This document shows, in pieces, positions 24,047 through 34,313 of a stretch of DNA of 64,000 bases. The first letter of the stretch is position 1. Every line of letters starts with the position of its first letter. This DNA comes from Nannocystis exedens (GTDB lineage: Bacteria; Myxococcota_A; Polyangia; Nannocystales; Nannocystaceae). The stretch spans positions 1,364,001 to 1,428,000 of the forward strand of contig NZ_NETK01000001.1 of assembly GCF_002343915.1 (NCBI RefSeq). The letters are read 5' to 3'. A program made the position numbers and the translations under genes. The notes under the pieces are model-generated. The model saw nothing but the letters and a program-made list of their open reading frames with translations, made no database searches and was not told the origin of the DNA.

Positions 24047-24655
24047 TCACGCGCCGATCCGCGCCATCCGCTCGTACGCCTTCTGCCCGTCGTAGTGCGA
24101 CACGAGCCGGCGCAACGCGTCCTCGAACAGCGTCTGCAGCGCCGGCTGGGTCGTGTTGGTCGCCGTGATCGGCACCGTGCTCTCGGCCGTGCCCTGGTAG
24201 ATGAAGGCGTCGGCCGGGGCCCCGTAGGCGCGGATCCGGAAGCTCCATTGCATGCGCACGTAGACCCCCGAGGGCGTCCCCGGCCCGCGCGTGCCCACGA
24301 AGCTCGACAGCGAATTCACCAGCACCTCGCCGGTGAGGAAGATCCCGCTCGGCGCCGGCAGAGACGGCGGGCCCACCGTCACCGTCGTGAACAGCTGCGA
24401 CATCGTCCGCTGCAGGTCGCGCTCGACGAACGTGTGCAGCCCGTACACCTCGATCGGCTTCACCCCCTGGCCGAGCGCCGTCATCGTGTCGGGCAGCTTG
24501 GTCGGGTCGAGGATGATGAACAGCGGGTGCTCGATCCGCCGCAGCTCGCCGGGCTGGGGGATCTTCGTCTCCATCTCGGCGACGTAGACCGGATGCATCG
24601 AACAGCCGGCCACGGCCAGGGCCAGGGCCAACAAGGTGGTTCGGAGCGGACGCAT
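24047..24655 (-). CDS. Small lipoprotein, unknown family
   Basis: 202 residues with an obvious lipoprotein signal peptide (LALAVAGCSMHP). The mature part is a mixed alpha/beta sequence (HPLFIILDPTKLPDTM, GIFLTGEVLVNSLSSF, VYVRMQWSFRIRAY) ending with LVSHYDGQKAYERMA. It has no Ser/Thr stalk, unlike most lipoproteins here, so it may be periplasmic or envelope-assembly related. It ends 13 bases from the convergent large lipoprotein gene. Function unknown. Confidence 0.72.
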   Translation of the reverse strand: MRPLRTTLLALALAVAGCSMHPVYVAEMETKIPQPGELRRIEHPLFIILDPTKLPDTMTALGQGVKPIEVYGLHTFVERDLQRTMSQLFTTVTVGPPSLPAPSGIFLTGEVLVNSLSSFVGTRGPGTPSGVYVRMQWSFRIRAYGAPADAFIYQGTAESTVPITATNTTQPALQTLFEDALRRLVSHYDGQKAYERMARIGA

Positions 24656-24727
24656 GACCGACCGAGGTTAACAGATCTCCCCGTGGCGGTCGCATTCGCC
24701 GCCGTCAGCCGTGAAGCCGGGGCGCGA

Positions 24728-24772
24728 CCAAAAGCGAGAAGGCCAGGGTCTTGTGGACCGCTGGCCTTCTTT
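24728..24772 (-). terminator. Rho-independent terminator after tRNA-Lys
   Basis: Read leftward, a 9-bp stem GAAGGCCAG/CTGGCCTTC (24738-24746 with 24761-24769) is followed by TCGCTTTT. This is the only classical stem-plus-T-run terminator seen in the window. It ends the tRNA transcript about 10 bases after the tRNA. Confidence 0.8.
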
Positions 24773-24778
24773 CTTCGG

Positions 24779-24851
24779 TGAGCCCGGTAGGAATCGAACC
24801 TACAACCCAGGGATTAAGAGTCCCTTGCTCTGCCAATTGAGCTACGAGCCC
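24779..24851 (-). tRNA. tRNA-Lys (anticodon CTT)
   Basis: A 73-nt cloverleaf read on the minus strand. The acceptor stem GGGCTCG pairs with CGGGCTC (two G-U pairs) and is followed by discriminator A. The D-arm has GCTCAATTGGCAGAGC, the anticodon stem-loop GGGACTCTTAATCCC with CTT, and the T-arm GTAGGTTCGATTCCTAC. CCA is not encoded. Confidence 0.95.
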
Positions 24852-25016
24852 GAAGGGGCCCCCCTTCTACACGATCCCCATGGGGACGCAACAGGTATTT
24901 TCGCCGCGAGCGAGGTCAGGTCCCCCCGCCGGCGCCCGGAATCCCGGCGGAACCGCCTCTGTTCGTGTCTTTCGCGCCACGAACGCGCGACCTGGCGGTA
25001 AACCTGTGCGCTTGCG

Positions 25017-25785
25017 CATGGAGAATCGGTTCCGCCCCGCCTGCCCCGCCATGCGCCGACACCGACCCTGTCGGACCCGACGACGACGGCGGCCCGGGCG
25101 ACGCCACCGGCTCCTGCCGAATGTCCGGCCGAGCTCGAGCCTTTTGCCGACCACGAGGCGTACGCCGCGGCGCTGGCGGAGGCGACCTGCGCCAAGCTCG
25201 CGGCCTGCGACTGCTCCGGCGTCCCGGAAACCTGCGTCGCCGACCCCACCGCCGCCGACATCGGCCGCAACAGGGTCTTCCTCGCCGCGGGCAGCCGTGT
25301 TCGACCCGGTGCGCGCAAGGCGGCGCTGCGGCAGGAGCCGTGTCCTGCGACCTCGACGCCGCCTCGCCCTGCGGCAGCTGCGACGTCTTGGAGGGCACGC
25401 GCGCTGAGGGCGAGGCCTGCGAGCTCATCGCCGGCACCGTCGACCCTGCGGCCCCGAACTGTTCTGCAACGGCGGTCGCTGCACCGCCGGGCTACCGAGG
25501 GTCGACGAGGGCGCCACGTGCGGGGAGAACGGCACCCTCGTCGGCTTTCTGCCGCGAGGGGCCGGCTCGGCGACTTCGACCCGGACCTCTGCGACCCATG
25601 CCGGCCGCCGGCGAACCCTGCCGCGACGGCTGCTGCGGCATCGACCTCTGGTGCGACGCGAGCGACCGCCCCACCGGCGTCGGTCGGGCCAACCTCCCCG
25701 GCGACGCGCCGTATAGCAGTGCGAGAGCTTCTGCGACGAGAGCGTGTGCAGCGACGCCCCCGGGTACTGCGTGCTCGACCGCTGA
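25017..25785 (+). pseudogene. Frameshifted remnant of a Cys-rich secreted protein
   Basis: Protein-like segments appear in turn in different frames: an Asp/Gly-rich start (near 25050), FADHEAYAAALAEATCAKLA with CDCSGVPETCVADPT (from about 25131), CDLDAASPCGSCDVLEGT (about 25350), CGPELFCNGGRCTAG (about 25445), PCRDGCCGIDLWCDASD (about 25618) and a final ESFCDESVCSDAPGYCVLDR ending in TGA at 25783. 'CGPEL.C..G.C' and the acidic start are typical of myxobacterial secreted Cys-rich proteins. At least four frame changes mean it cannot be translated whole. Start boundary approximate. Confidence 0.75.
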
Positions 25786-25839
25786 CGCGCCGGGCGCCAC
25801 GGACCCTGGCAAGCCGCGCATCGCGTACCATCCCCCTGC

Positions 25840-26055
25840 ATGTCTCCCGCGGCGCATCAGCGGCTGTTCGCCGTCCTCGCGGTCGCGCTGATCGTCCTCC
25901 ACGTCGACACCTGGAACGCCGGCCCCGGCCCGCTCGTGTTCGGCTGGCTGCCGTGGGACCTCGCCTACCACCTGGCGTGGATGGCCGCCGCCGCCGTCCT
26001 GGTGTTCTACATGACCTCGAGCGCGCTCTGGCCGGAGGACCCGGACGACCCATGA
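25840..26055 (+). CDS. DUF3311-type small membrane protein
   Basis: 71 residues with two membrane helices (about 8-22 and 40-60) joined by a Trp/Pro-rich loop (HVDTWNAGPGPLVFGWLPW). This size, the 'GWLPW' motif and the position just before a sodium:solute symporter fit DUF3311/YhdT-like proteins, which accompany SSS transporters as a likely accessory subunit. 138 bp, with repeat units, separates it from the symporter. Confidence 0.8.
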   Translation: MSPAAHQRLFAVLAVALIVLHVDTWNAGPGPLVFGWLPWDLAYHLAWMAAAAVLVFYMTSSALWPEDPDDP

Positions 26056-26069
26056 GGGCCCCTTACGAC

Positions 26070-26183
26070 ATGTTCCAAAGACCAGGCGGCGTACCCCATC
26101 GACCTGGCCCAAAGACCAGGCCATCACACGTCCATCGCCGAGGTCAGGCATGACCGCCCTCGCCATCACCTGGCCGGAAGACC
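26070..26183. repeat. Three dispersed 14-bp repeat units before the symporter gene
   Basis: Units start at 26070, 26104 and 26170. They carry the variant arms CTGGCC and AGACCAGG, so the palindrome has shifted but the 4-bp spacer persists (CTGGCC-N4-GACC). The last ends 10 bases before the symporter start. Confidence 0.65.
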
Positions 26184-26193
26184 AGGCTCTCGC

Positions 26194-27657
26194 ATGAGCT
26201 CGCTCGCCGCGATCGGCCTGGTCGTCGCCGCCTACCTCGCCGTCACCCTCGTGATCGGCGCCGTCGCCTATCGCCGGACCTCCGGCACCCCGGAGGACTA
26301 CTTCCTCGGCGGTCGGGCCGCGCGCACCTTCATCCTCTTCATGGCCCTGTTCGGCACCAACACCACCCCGTTCGTGCTGCTCGGGATCCCCGGCCTCGCC
26401 TATCACCAGGGCGTCGCCGTGTTCGGCCTCAACGCCGCGATCGTCGGCTTCGGCATCCCGCTGACCTTCTTCCTGATCGGCGAGCCGGCCCGCCGCGCCG
26501 CCCGGCGCCTCGGCGCGATCACCCCGGCCGAGCTCTACGCCGAGCGCTTCGGCTCGCCCGCGGTCGGCCTGGCCCTGTTCGCCGCCTTCTTCCTCTACAC
26601 CCTCCCGTACATGGTCACCGCGGTGATCGGCGCCGGCCTCACCGCCGAGGTGCTGACCGAGGGCCACCTGTCCTTCGGGGCAGCCTCGGCCCTGATCCTC
26701 GGCATCACGATCGCCTACACCACCCTCGGGGGCATGCGCGCGACCATGTGGACGAACGTGTTTCAAGGCGCGACCTTCCTCGGCTTCATCGTCGCCGCCT
26801 TCTTCCTGATCGCCGACCGCCTCGGGGGCCTCGGCGCGGCCGCCACGGCCGTCCAGGCGCGCGCCCCTCACCTGCTCGAGAAGACCACCGCCGGCGCCTT
26901 CGCCCCGGGTCCGTGGGCCTCGTGGGCGCTGGCGATCTCGCTGACCGTGATCGCCTTCCCGCACATGCTCGTGCGGGTGTTCGCCGCCCGCGACGCCGCC
27001 GCGCTCAAGAACGTCTGCCGCCTCTACCCCTTCGTGCTCGTGCTCTTGTGGCTGCCGGCGGTGCTGTTCGGGGTGTGGGGCGCCGCCGAGATCCCCGGCC
27101 TCCAGGGCAAGGCCAGCGACGCCGTCTTCCCGCTGCTGGTCGCGCGTCACCTGGGACCTGTCCTTCAGGGCATGGCGCTCGCCGGCGTCCTCGCCGCCGT
27201 GATGTCCACCCTGGACGCCCAGCTGCTCACCCTCTCGTCGATGCTCACCCGCGACGTCCTGCGCCGGCTCTTGCCCGGCCTCGCCCCCGCGCGCGAGGTC
27301 GTGGCCGCGCGCCTGTTCACGCTCGCGCTGTCGGCCGCCGTGTTCGTCCTCGTGCTCGCGCGCCTGGCCTCGCTGTTCGACATCGCCGCCTTCAGCTTCT
27401 CGGGCTACGTCACCCTCACCCCCACCTTGCTGCTCGGCGTCCGCTGGCGTCGCTTCACCGCCGCCGGCGCCATCGCCTCGATCGCCGCCGGCAACCTCGC
27501 CCTCGGCCTCGCCTTCGCCGGAGTCCTGCCCGCCCCCTTCGGCGTCCTCCCGGTCGCCTGGGGTTTGGTCGCGGCCATCGCCGGCGCCCTCGTCGGCACC
27601 GCCCTGTCCCGCCCCCCGCCCGAGCCCGTAATCACCCGGGCCCTCGGCCCCGCCTGA
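26194..27657 (+). CDS. Sodium:solute symporter (SSS family)
   Basis: 487 residues with about 12-13 hydrophobic helices. 'RRTSGTPEDYFLGGRAARTFILFMALFGTNTTPF' near the N-terminus and 'TPAELYAERFGSP' match the SSS family, as does 'TTLGGMRATMWTNVFQG'. A Na+-coupled uptake role is likely; substrate unknown (pantothenate- or proline-like members are similar). With the DUF3311 protein it makes a two-gene unit. Two 14-bp units lie inside (26668 and 27158) and encode HLSFGA and GPVLQGMA within membrane segments. Confidence 0.9.
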   Translation: MSSLAAIGLVVAAYLAVTLVIGAVAYRRTSGTPEDYFLGGRAARTFILFMALFGTNTTPFVLLGIPGLAYHQGVAVFGLNAAIVGFGIPLTFFLIGEPARRAARRLGAITPAELYAERFGSPAVGLALFAAFFLYTLPYMVTAVIGAGLTAEVLTEGHLSFGAASALILGITIAYTTLGGMRATMWTNVFQGATFLGFIVAAFFLIADRLGGLGAAATAVQARAPHLLEKTTAGAFAPGPWASWALAISLTVIAFPHMLVRVFAARDAAALKNVCRLYPFVLVLLWLPAVLFGVWGAAEIPGLQGKASDAVFPLLVARHLGPVLQGMALAGVLAAVMSTLDAQLLTLSSMLTRDVLRRLLPGLAPAREVVAARLFTLALSAAVFVLVLARLASLFDIAAFSFSGYVTLTPTLLLGVRWRRFTAAGAIASIAAGNLALGLAFAGVLPAPFGVLPVAWGLVAAIAGALVGTALSRPPPEPVITRALGPA

Positions 27658-27847
27658 GGCGACGCGTCGCGTCCCGAGCCGCGGCCGAAACACCGGCCGG
27701 AAGGCGCCCGCGAGCCCGACCGCGCCCCGGCCGACGCCGCCGCGACCGACGAGCCGCGCACGCACCTCTCCTACTTCGATCATCGCCCGATCGGGCCGGC
27801 ATCGGACCACCCCGCTGGCCCGACCTCGTCCGGCGTATGCTCCTGCG

Positions 27848-29131
27848 GTGAAGCCGCGCGTCCTCCTCGCCCTCCTCGTCAGCTGCACGCCGACCGATCC
27901 CGGCAGCAGCGACGGCGACTCGGACGGCGAGACCACCAGCACCGCCAGCGGCAGCACCTCGGGACATGTCCCCCAGACCAGCTCCGAGCCCACCACTTCT
28001 TCCACCGCGAGCACGACCACCTCTACCACCGCGACCACCGACGACAGCACCACCGGCCCCGTCGCGGCCTGCGGCGACGGCGTGCGCCGGCCCGGCGAGT
28101 TCTGCTTCGCGCCCGGCCGCCACCTGCCGACCGGTCCGCGTCCGGTGGCCGTCGCCATCGCCGACCTCGACCTCGACGGCCACGACGATCTCCTGCTCGC
28201 CGACTTCGACGCCGGCGACCTGACCATTCAGACAGGTGACGGCGGCGGCCAGTTCGTCGCCGGCCCGGACCTCCCCACCTTCCTGCGCCCCCGCGACGCG
28301 ATCGCCGTCGACGTCGACGGCGACGGCCGCCTCGACCTCGTGTTCGCCGATCCCGGCGTCGGCCTCGTCGGCGTCTACCGCCACGTCGGCCCCGGCCTCG
28401 TCTACGACCCGCCGCAGCCGGTCAAGGCCGGCAGCGAGCCGCGGGCCCTCGCGGCCGCCGACCTCGACGACGACGGCCTTGCCGACCTCGCCGTCGCCGA
28501 CGAGGCCGGCGACGCCGTGCTCGTCCTCCTCAATGCCGGCGGCGGCGAGTTCGCCGACGCGGTCGTCCATCCGGTCGGCGACGAGCCCTACGACGTCATC
28601 ATCGCCGACGTCGACGCCGACGGCCGCCTCGACCTCGTCAGCGCCGACCAGAACCAGGCCCGCGTCACCATCCTCCTGTCCGATGGGCCAGGCAGCTTCG
28701 TCGACGCCGGCCAGCGGTTCGTCAACCCCGAGCCGCGCCGGCTCGTCGCCGCCGACCTCAACCTCGACGGCCTGCTCGACCTCGCCACCGCCAGCTTCAC
28801 CGCCGACCACCTGTCGATCTTGCCCGGCCTGGGCGGCGGCGAGTTCGGCGAGTACATCCCGATCGTCCTCGGCGAGGGCCTCTACGCGGTGATCGGCGCC
28901 GACCTCGACGGCGACGGCCCGCCCGAGCTCGTCGCCGTCGACCATACGCGGGGCGAGCTCGTCGTCATCGCCGGCCTCGGCGTCCAGGACATCGTCTCGA
29001 TCGCGCGCTTCGAGATCGGCGCCGGACCGATGGACCTCGCCGCCGCCGACCTCGACGGCGACGGCGCGCTCGACATCGTCACCGCGGACGCCTTCGGCGC
29101 CGGCGCGACCGTGCTCCTCGCCGACCCCTGA
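27848..29131 (+). CDS. FG-GAP/VCBS-repeat lipoprotein
   Basis: 427 residues. Lipobox LLVSC, a Ser/Thr-rich stalk to about residue 75, then seven or so blades each with D.DGD...D (for example 'AIADLDLDGHDDLLLADFD', 'AVDVDGDGRLDLVFAD', 'ADLDGDGALDIVTAD'). These are calcium-binding FG-GAP/VCBS blades that form a beta-propeller; such proteins bind ligands or polysaccharides on the cell surface. GTG start at 27848. Three 14-bp units lie within (27965, 28220, 28676), one in the stalk (SGHVPQ). Confidence 0.85.
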   Translation: MKPRVLLALLVSCTPTDPGSSDGDSDGETTSTASGSTSGHVPQTSSEPTTSSTASTTTSTTATTDDSTTGPVAACGDGVRRPGEFCFAPGRHLPTGPRPVAVAIADLDLDGHDDLLLADFDAGDLTIQTGDGGGQFVAGPDLPTFLRPRDAIAVDVDGDGRLDLVFADPGVGLVGVYRHVGPGLVYDPPQPVKAGSEPRALAAADLDDDGLADLAVADEAGDAVLVLLNAGGGEFADAVVHPVGDEPYDVIIADVDADGRLDLVSADQNQARVTILLSDGPGSFVDAGQRFVNPEPRRLVAADLNLDGLLDLATASFTADHLSILPGLGGGEFGEYIPIVLGEGLYAVIGADLDGDGPPELVAVDHTRGELVVIAGLGVQDIVSIARFEIGAGPMDLAAADLDGDGALDIVTADAFGAGATVLLADP

Positions 29132-29295
29132 TCGGTCGTCCGCGGGCCGACAACCGCCTCTCGGGCAGGTTCCCGGCGTCTTCGCTAGTCGTCGCCGGGA
29201 CCCGTCTCGGCGCACGTCCACGCGAAGTTTTTTTGCCGCGAGGAACCGCCGTCCATCACCCGTGTCTCGGCCCCCGTCGATTTCGGAGAGCCGTC

Positions 29296-31311
29296 ATGCA
29301 TCGCACCTCGCCCGTTCGTCCCGTCGTCCCGCACTACTTCGTCTCCCCGCAGCGCACCCGCCTCGTGCGCCTGCTCCCCGCCGCGGTGGCCCTCCTCGGC
29401 GCGCTGCTCCCCGCCTGCACCCCCGACCCGACCCTCGAGGAGATCGTCAGCGAGGACGGCTACGAGACCAACCGCTTCCTCCGCGCGATCGCCCGGCCGG
29501 ACGTGATCGACGAGGAGCCCCCGCCCGAGGATCTCGCCAACAGCGACGACGAGGCCGCGGGCACCGGCCAGCGTCACAAGGGCGAGGAGGGCAAGATGGG
29601 CAGGCCCACCTCGAAGCACAAGTCGGGCCTCTACGCGATGAAGGGCCCGAAAGACGCCATCCCGCAGATGGCCACCGGCTTCAGCGGGCTCGCCGGCACC
29701 GAGATCGGCGAGGCCTACGGCGTCGGCGGCCTCGGCCTCGTCGGCACCGGCCGCGGCGGCGGCGGCACCGGCGCGGGCACGATCGGCAGCCCCTACGGCG
29801 CCGCCTATGCGGTCGGCAACGACGACGCCGACGTGTGGGGCGGCCTCGTCGGCCACCACTCCGCCGGCGGTCCGGGCGGCGATCGCTACGCCGAGGTGCA
29901 GGAGGCCGCGTGGTCGCTGACCCACGCCGCGCCGCTGTCGACCTTCTCGATCGACGTCGACACCGCCAGCTACAGCAACGTCCGCCGGTTCCTCGGCGAC
30001 AACTGGCTGCCGCCGGCGGACGCGGTGCGCGTCGAGGAGATGATCAACTACTTCGACTACGCCTACCCGTCGCCCGCGGGCGAGCACCCGCTGGGCGTCG
30101 GCGCCGAGGTCGCCCCGTGTCCGTGGAAGAAGGGCCACCAGCTGGTGCGCGTCCACCTGCAGGCCAAGCGGATCGAGACCGACCACGTGCCGGCGCGCAA
30201 CCTCGTGTTCCTGGTCGACACCTCGGGCTCGATGAGCGACGACGACAAGCTCGGGCTGGTCAAGAAGGGCTTGTCGCTGCTCGCCGAGCAGCTGCGCCCC
30301 GAGGACCGGATCTCCCTCGTCACCTACGCCGGCGACACCCGCGTCGCCCTGCCGACCACGCCCGGCAGCGAGAAGCAGACGATCCTGCGCGCCATCGATC
30401 GCCTCGGCGCCGGCGGCGGGACGAACGGCGGCGCCGGCATCGTCCTCGCCTACGCCGAGGCCCACAAGCACTTCGTCAAGGGCGGCATCAACCGCATCCT
30501 CCTGGCCACCGACGGCGACTTCAACGTCGGCCTCACCGACCACGACGACCTGATCAAGCTGATCGAGAAGGAGCGGCAGACGGGCGTGTTCCTGACCGTG
30601 CTGGGCGTCGGCCGCGGCAACTACAACGACCAGACGATGGAGCAGATCGCCGACCACGGCAACGGCAACTACGCCTACCTCGACTCGGAGAAGGAGGCGC
30701 GCAAGGTCCTGGTGGCCGAGGCCAGCGGCACGCTCGTCACCGTCGCCAAGGACGTCAAGCTGCAGGTCGAGTGGAACCCCAATCGCGTCGCCGGCTACCG
30801 CCTGCTCGGCTACGAGAACCGCACCCTGACCGCCGAGCAGTTCAACGACGACAAGAAGGACGCCGGCGAGCTCGGCGCGGGCGACAGCGTCACCGCGCTC
30901 TACGAGGTCGTGCCCGCCGGACGCCCCGTGCCCGGGGCCGCGGTCGACAGCCTCAAGTACCAGCGCCCCGCCGGCCCCGCCGACGCCGAGCTGCTGACGA
31001 TCAAGGTCCGCTACAAGCAGCCCGAGGGCGACAGGAGCACCAAGTTCGAGGCGCCCGTGACCGAGGCCCACGCCGACTGGGACGAGGCCTCGCCGCAGCT
31101 GCGCCTCGCCGCCGCCGTCGCCGCCTTCGGCCTCAAGCTGCGCGGCTCGCCGAGCCTGGAGAAGTTCGACCTCGCCGCCGCCCGCTGGTGGGCCCAGTCG
31201 GCCGAGCTGCCCGACCCCGAGGGGCACCGCCGCGAGTTCGTCGCGCTGGTCGACAAGGCCCGCCAGCTGCTGAGCCGCGAGGCCGTCCACAGCCGCAGCG
31301 CCCTGCCCTGA
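29296..31311 (+). CDS. YfbK-type von Willebrand factor A lipoprotein
   Basis: 671 residues. Signal peptide with lipobox (LLPAC). The domain order fits YfbK: an N-terminal vWA-partner region (DVDTASYSNVRRFLGDNWLPP), a vWA domain with MIDAS motif DTSGSM and 'ATDGDFNVGL', and a C-terminal region (VGRGNYNDQTMEQIADHGNG to the end). Such proteins act in envelope or motility-associated complexes; the partner is unknown. ATG at 29296 with GGAG upstream. The stop codon lies inside the 31302-31371 repeat array. Convergent with adenine deaminase. Confidence 0.9.
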   Translation: MHRTSPVRPVVPHYFVSPQRTRLVRLLPAAVALLGALLPACTPDPTLEEIVSEDGYETNRFLRAIARPDVIDEEPPPEDLANSDDEAAGTGQRHKGEEGKMGRPTSKHKSGLYAMKGPKDAIPQMATGFSGLAGTEIGEAYGVGGLGLVGTGRGGGGTGAGTIGSPYGAAYAVGNDDADVWGGLVGHHSAGGPGGDRYAEVQEAAWSLTHAAPLSTFSIDVDTASYSNVRRFLGDNWLPPADAVRVEEMINYFDYAYPSPAGEHPLGVGAEVAPCPWKKGHQLVRVHLQAKRIETDHVPARNLVFLVDTSGSMSDDDKLGLVKKGLSLLAEQLRPEDRISLVTYAGDTRVALPTTPGSEKQTILRAIDRLGAGGGTNGGAGIVLAYAEAHKHFVKGGINRILLATDGDFNVGLTDHDDLIKLIEKERQTGVFLTVLGVGRGNYNDQTMEQIADHGNGNYAYLDSEKEARKVLVAEASGTLVTVAKDVKLQVEWNPNRVAGYRLLGYENRTLTAEQFNDDKKDAGELGAGDSVTALYEVVPAGRPVPGAAVDSLKYQRPAGPADAELLTIKVRYKQPEGDRSTKFEAPVTEAHADWDEASPQLRLAAAVAAFGLKLRGSPSLEKFDLAAARWWAQSAELPDPEGHRREFVALVDKARQLLSREAVHSRSALP

Positions 31312-31371
31312 GGACAGGCCCCTCAGGACATGGACCTCGGGACAGGCCCTTCGGGGCATGTCCCGAAATCT
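31302..31371. repeat. 14-bp repeat array between convergent genes (5 units)
   Basis: Units start at 31302, 31316, 31330, 31344 and 31358, an exact period. Arms alternate between ATG and AGG forms. The first unit contains the vWA gene's stop; the last ends just before the adenine deaminase stop at 31375. Confidence 0.82.
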
Positions 31372-31374
31372 TGC

Positions 31375-32702
<1,328 letters not shown>

Positions 32703-34148
32703 TCATCCTCCGACCTCCGCAAGTCCCGCCCGGATGTCCGCGAGCGCGGCGTCGATGCGGCTGCGGTGGGTGCGGAACGACACCACGCAGATGCGCAGCA
32801 CGAAGCCGCCGCGCACCATCGTGCCCGTCAAGAACACCCGGCCTCGCCGGTTGATCGCCGCCAACCACCGCCGGTTGTGCGCGTCGAGCTCCGGCCCCTC
32901 GGTCGCGCCGGCGGGCACGTGGCGGAACGCCAGCAGCGACAGCTGCGGCGGCGCCACCAGCTCGACCCCCGGCAGCTCGCGCAGCGCCGCCGCGCACACC
33001 TCCGCCAGGTCGAGCTTCTCGTCCAGCGCCCGCGCGAACACCCGCGCCCCGAGCAGCTTCAGCGGCAACCACACCCGCAGCCCGCGAAAGTCCCGCGACA
33101 GCTCCGGCGACAGCTCGCAATAGTCGACGAAGTCGGGGTCGTCCTGCATCGGCGGCAAGTAATCGGCCGGCGACCCGTGGGCCCGCCGCAGCGCCGCAGG
33201 GTCGCGGGCCAGGAGGCAACCTGTCCCATAGGGCAGGAACATGCCCTTGTGGGGATCGAGCGTGACCGAGTCGGCGCACTCGATCCCCGCCAGCGCCGCC
33301 CGCCCGCGCGCCGTGAGGCAGAAGAACCCGCCGTAGGCCGCGTCGACGTGCAGCCACAGCCCCTCGCGCGCCGCCAGATCGGCCAGCGCCGCGAGGTCGT
33401 CGACCGCCCCGGTGTTGGTGGTGCCGGCGTGCCCGACGACGAGGCACGGCCTCCGCCCGCGCGCCCGATCGGCGGCGATCGCCGCGGCCATGGCCGCCAC
33501 GTCGACGCGGAAGCGCTCGTCGACGCCGATCTCGCGCACCTGATCGCGGCGGAACCCGGCCAGCCGCGCCGCCCGCTGGACCGAGTGGTGCGCCTGGTCC
33601 GACGTGTAGATCACGCCGTCGTCGAAGCGCTCGCCGAGCTTCTCGCTGCGCGCCGTCACCACCGCCGAGAACGTCGCCAGCGACCCGCCCGTGGTCAAAA
33701 AACCGCCGCTCCCGGCCGGCAGCCCGACGATCTCCGCCAGCCAGCGGACCGCGTTCGTCTCGAGCTGCACCAGCCCGGGCGCCGCCTGCCACACCCCGAC
33801 GTAGCGATTGGTTGCGTCCGCGATCAGGTCGGCCACCGCGGCCAGGAACAACCCGCCGCCGGGCACGTACGCCAGGTAGCCCGGGCTCGCGGTGTTGAAG
33901 GTGCAAGGGACCGCGCGATCGAACAGGACCCCGAGGACATGCTCGAAAGGACACCCTTCCGCCGGCAGCCCCTCGCGCAGCGTCCGGGCCAGCGCCGCCC
34001 CGCCCGCGACGTCGCAGACCGGCATCGCCGGCAGCGCCTCGATGTGCGCGCCGATCCGCTCCATCGCCGCGGCCACCAGCGCCCGCATCGCCGCCGCGTC
34101 GGGTTCGAGTTCGGGCGTGGGAGAGTCGGGCGGAGGCGTCGCAGACAC
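32703..34148 (-). CDS. PLP-dependent aromatic amino acid decarboxylase family protein
   Basis: 481 residues. The PLP lysine is in 'SVTLDPHKGMFLPYGTGCLL'; 'VGHAGTTNTGAVDDL' and 'WLHVDAAYGGFFCL' carry the usual Asp and His/Ala contacts. The family decarboxylates amino acids such as tryptophan, tyrosine or DOPA; the exact substrate is not evident. GTG start at 34148 is the best choice, giving an acidic N-terminus. The gene carries 14-bp units at 33221 (conserved LPYGTG codons) and 33925-33952 (CPFEHVLG). Divergent from the methyltransferase-like gene. Confidence 0.87.
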   Translation of the reverse strand: MSATPPPDSPTPELEPDAAAMRALVAAAMERIGAHIEALPAMPVCDVAGGAALARTLREGLPAEGCPFEHVLGVLFDRAVPCTFNTASPGYLAYVPGGGLFLAAVADLIADATNRYVGVWQAAPGLVQLETNAVRWLAEIVGLPAGSGGFLTTGGSLATFSAVVTARSEKLGERFDDGVIYTSDQAHHSVQRAARLAGFRRDQVREIGVDERFRVDVAAMAAAIAADRARGRRPCLVVGHAGTTNTGAVDDLAALADLAAREGLWLHVDAAYGGFFCLTARGRAALAGIECADSVTLDPHKGMFLPYGTGCLLARDPAALRRAHGSPADYLPPMQDDPDFVDYCELSPELSRDFRGLRVWLPLKLLGARVFARALDEKLDLAEVCAAALRELPGVELVAPPQLSLLAFRHVPAGATEGPELDAHNRRWLAAINRRGRVFLTGTMVRGGFVLRICVVSFRTHRSRIDAALADIRAGLAEVGG

Positions 34149-34313
34149 GCACCGGGCGTACGCCAAGCCCCGCGAAAACACCAGCCGCGCGGCGCACGAA
34201 TCGCCCGAGCTCCCCAGCCACGAGGAGCGAGGCGCGCCGCGCTCGTCATGGTCTTGTGAGATCGCGTACCACGACCTCCCGGCGCCCGCGCCATCTTCCT
34301 CTATCCTTCGCCG

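Noticed and set aside
24779..25785. tRNA-Lys as an integration site of a genomic island
   Set aside because: No integrase and no repeat of the tRNA 3' end were found in the region to the right.
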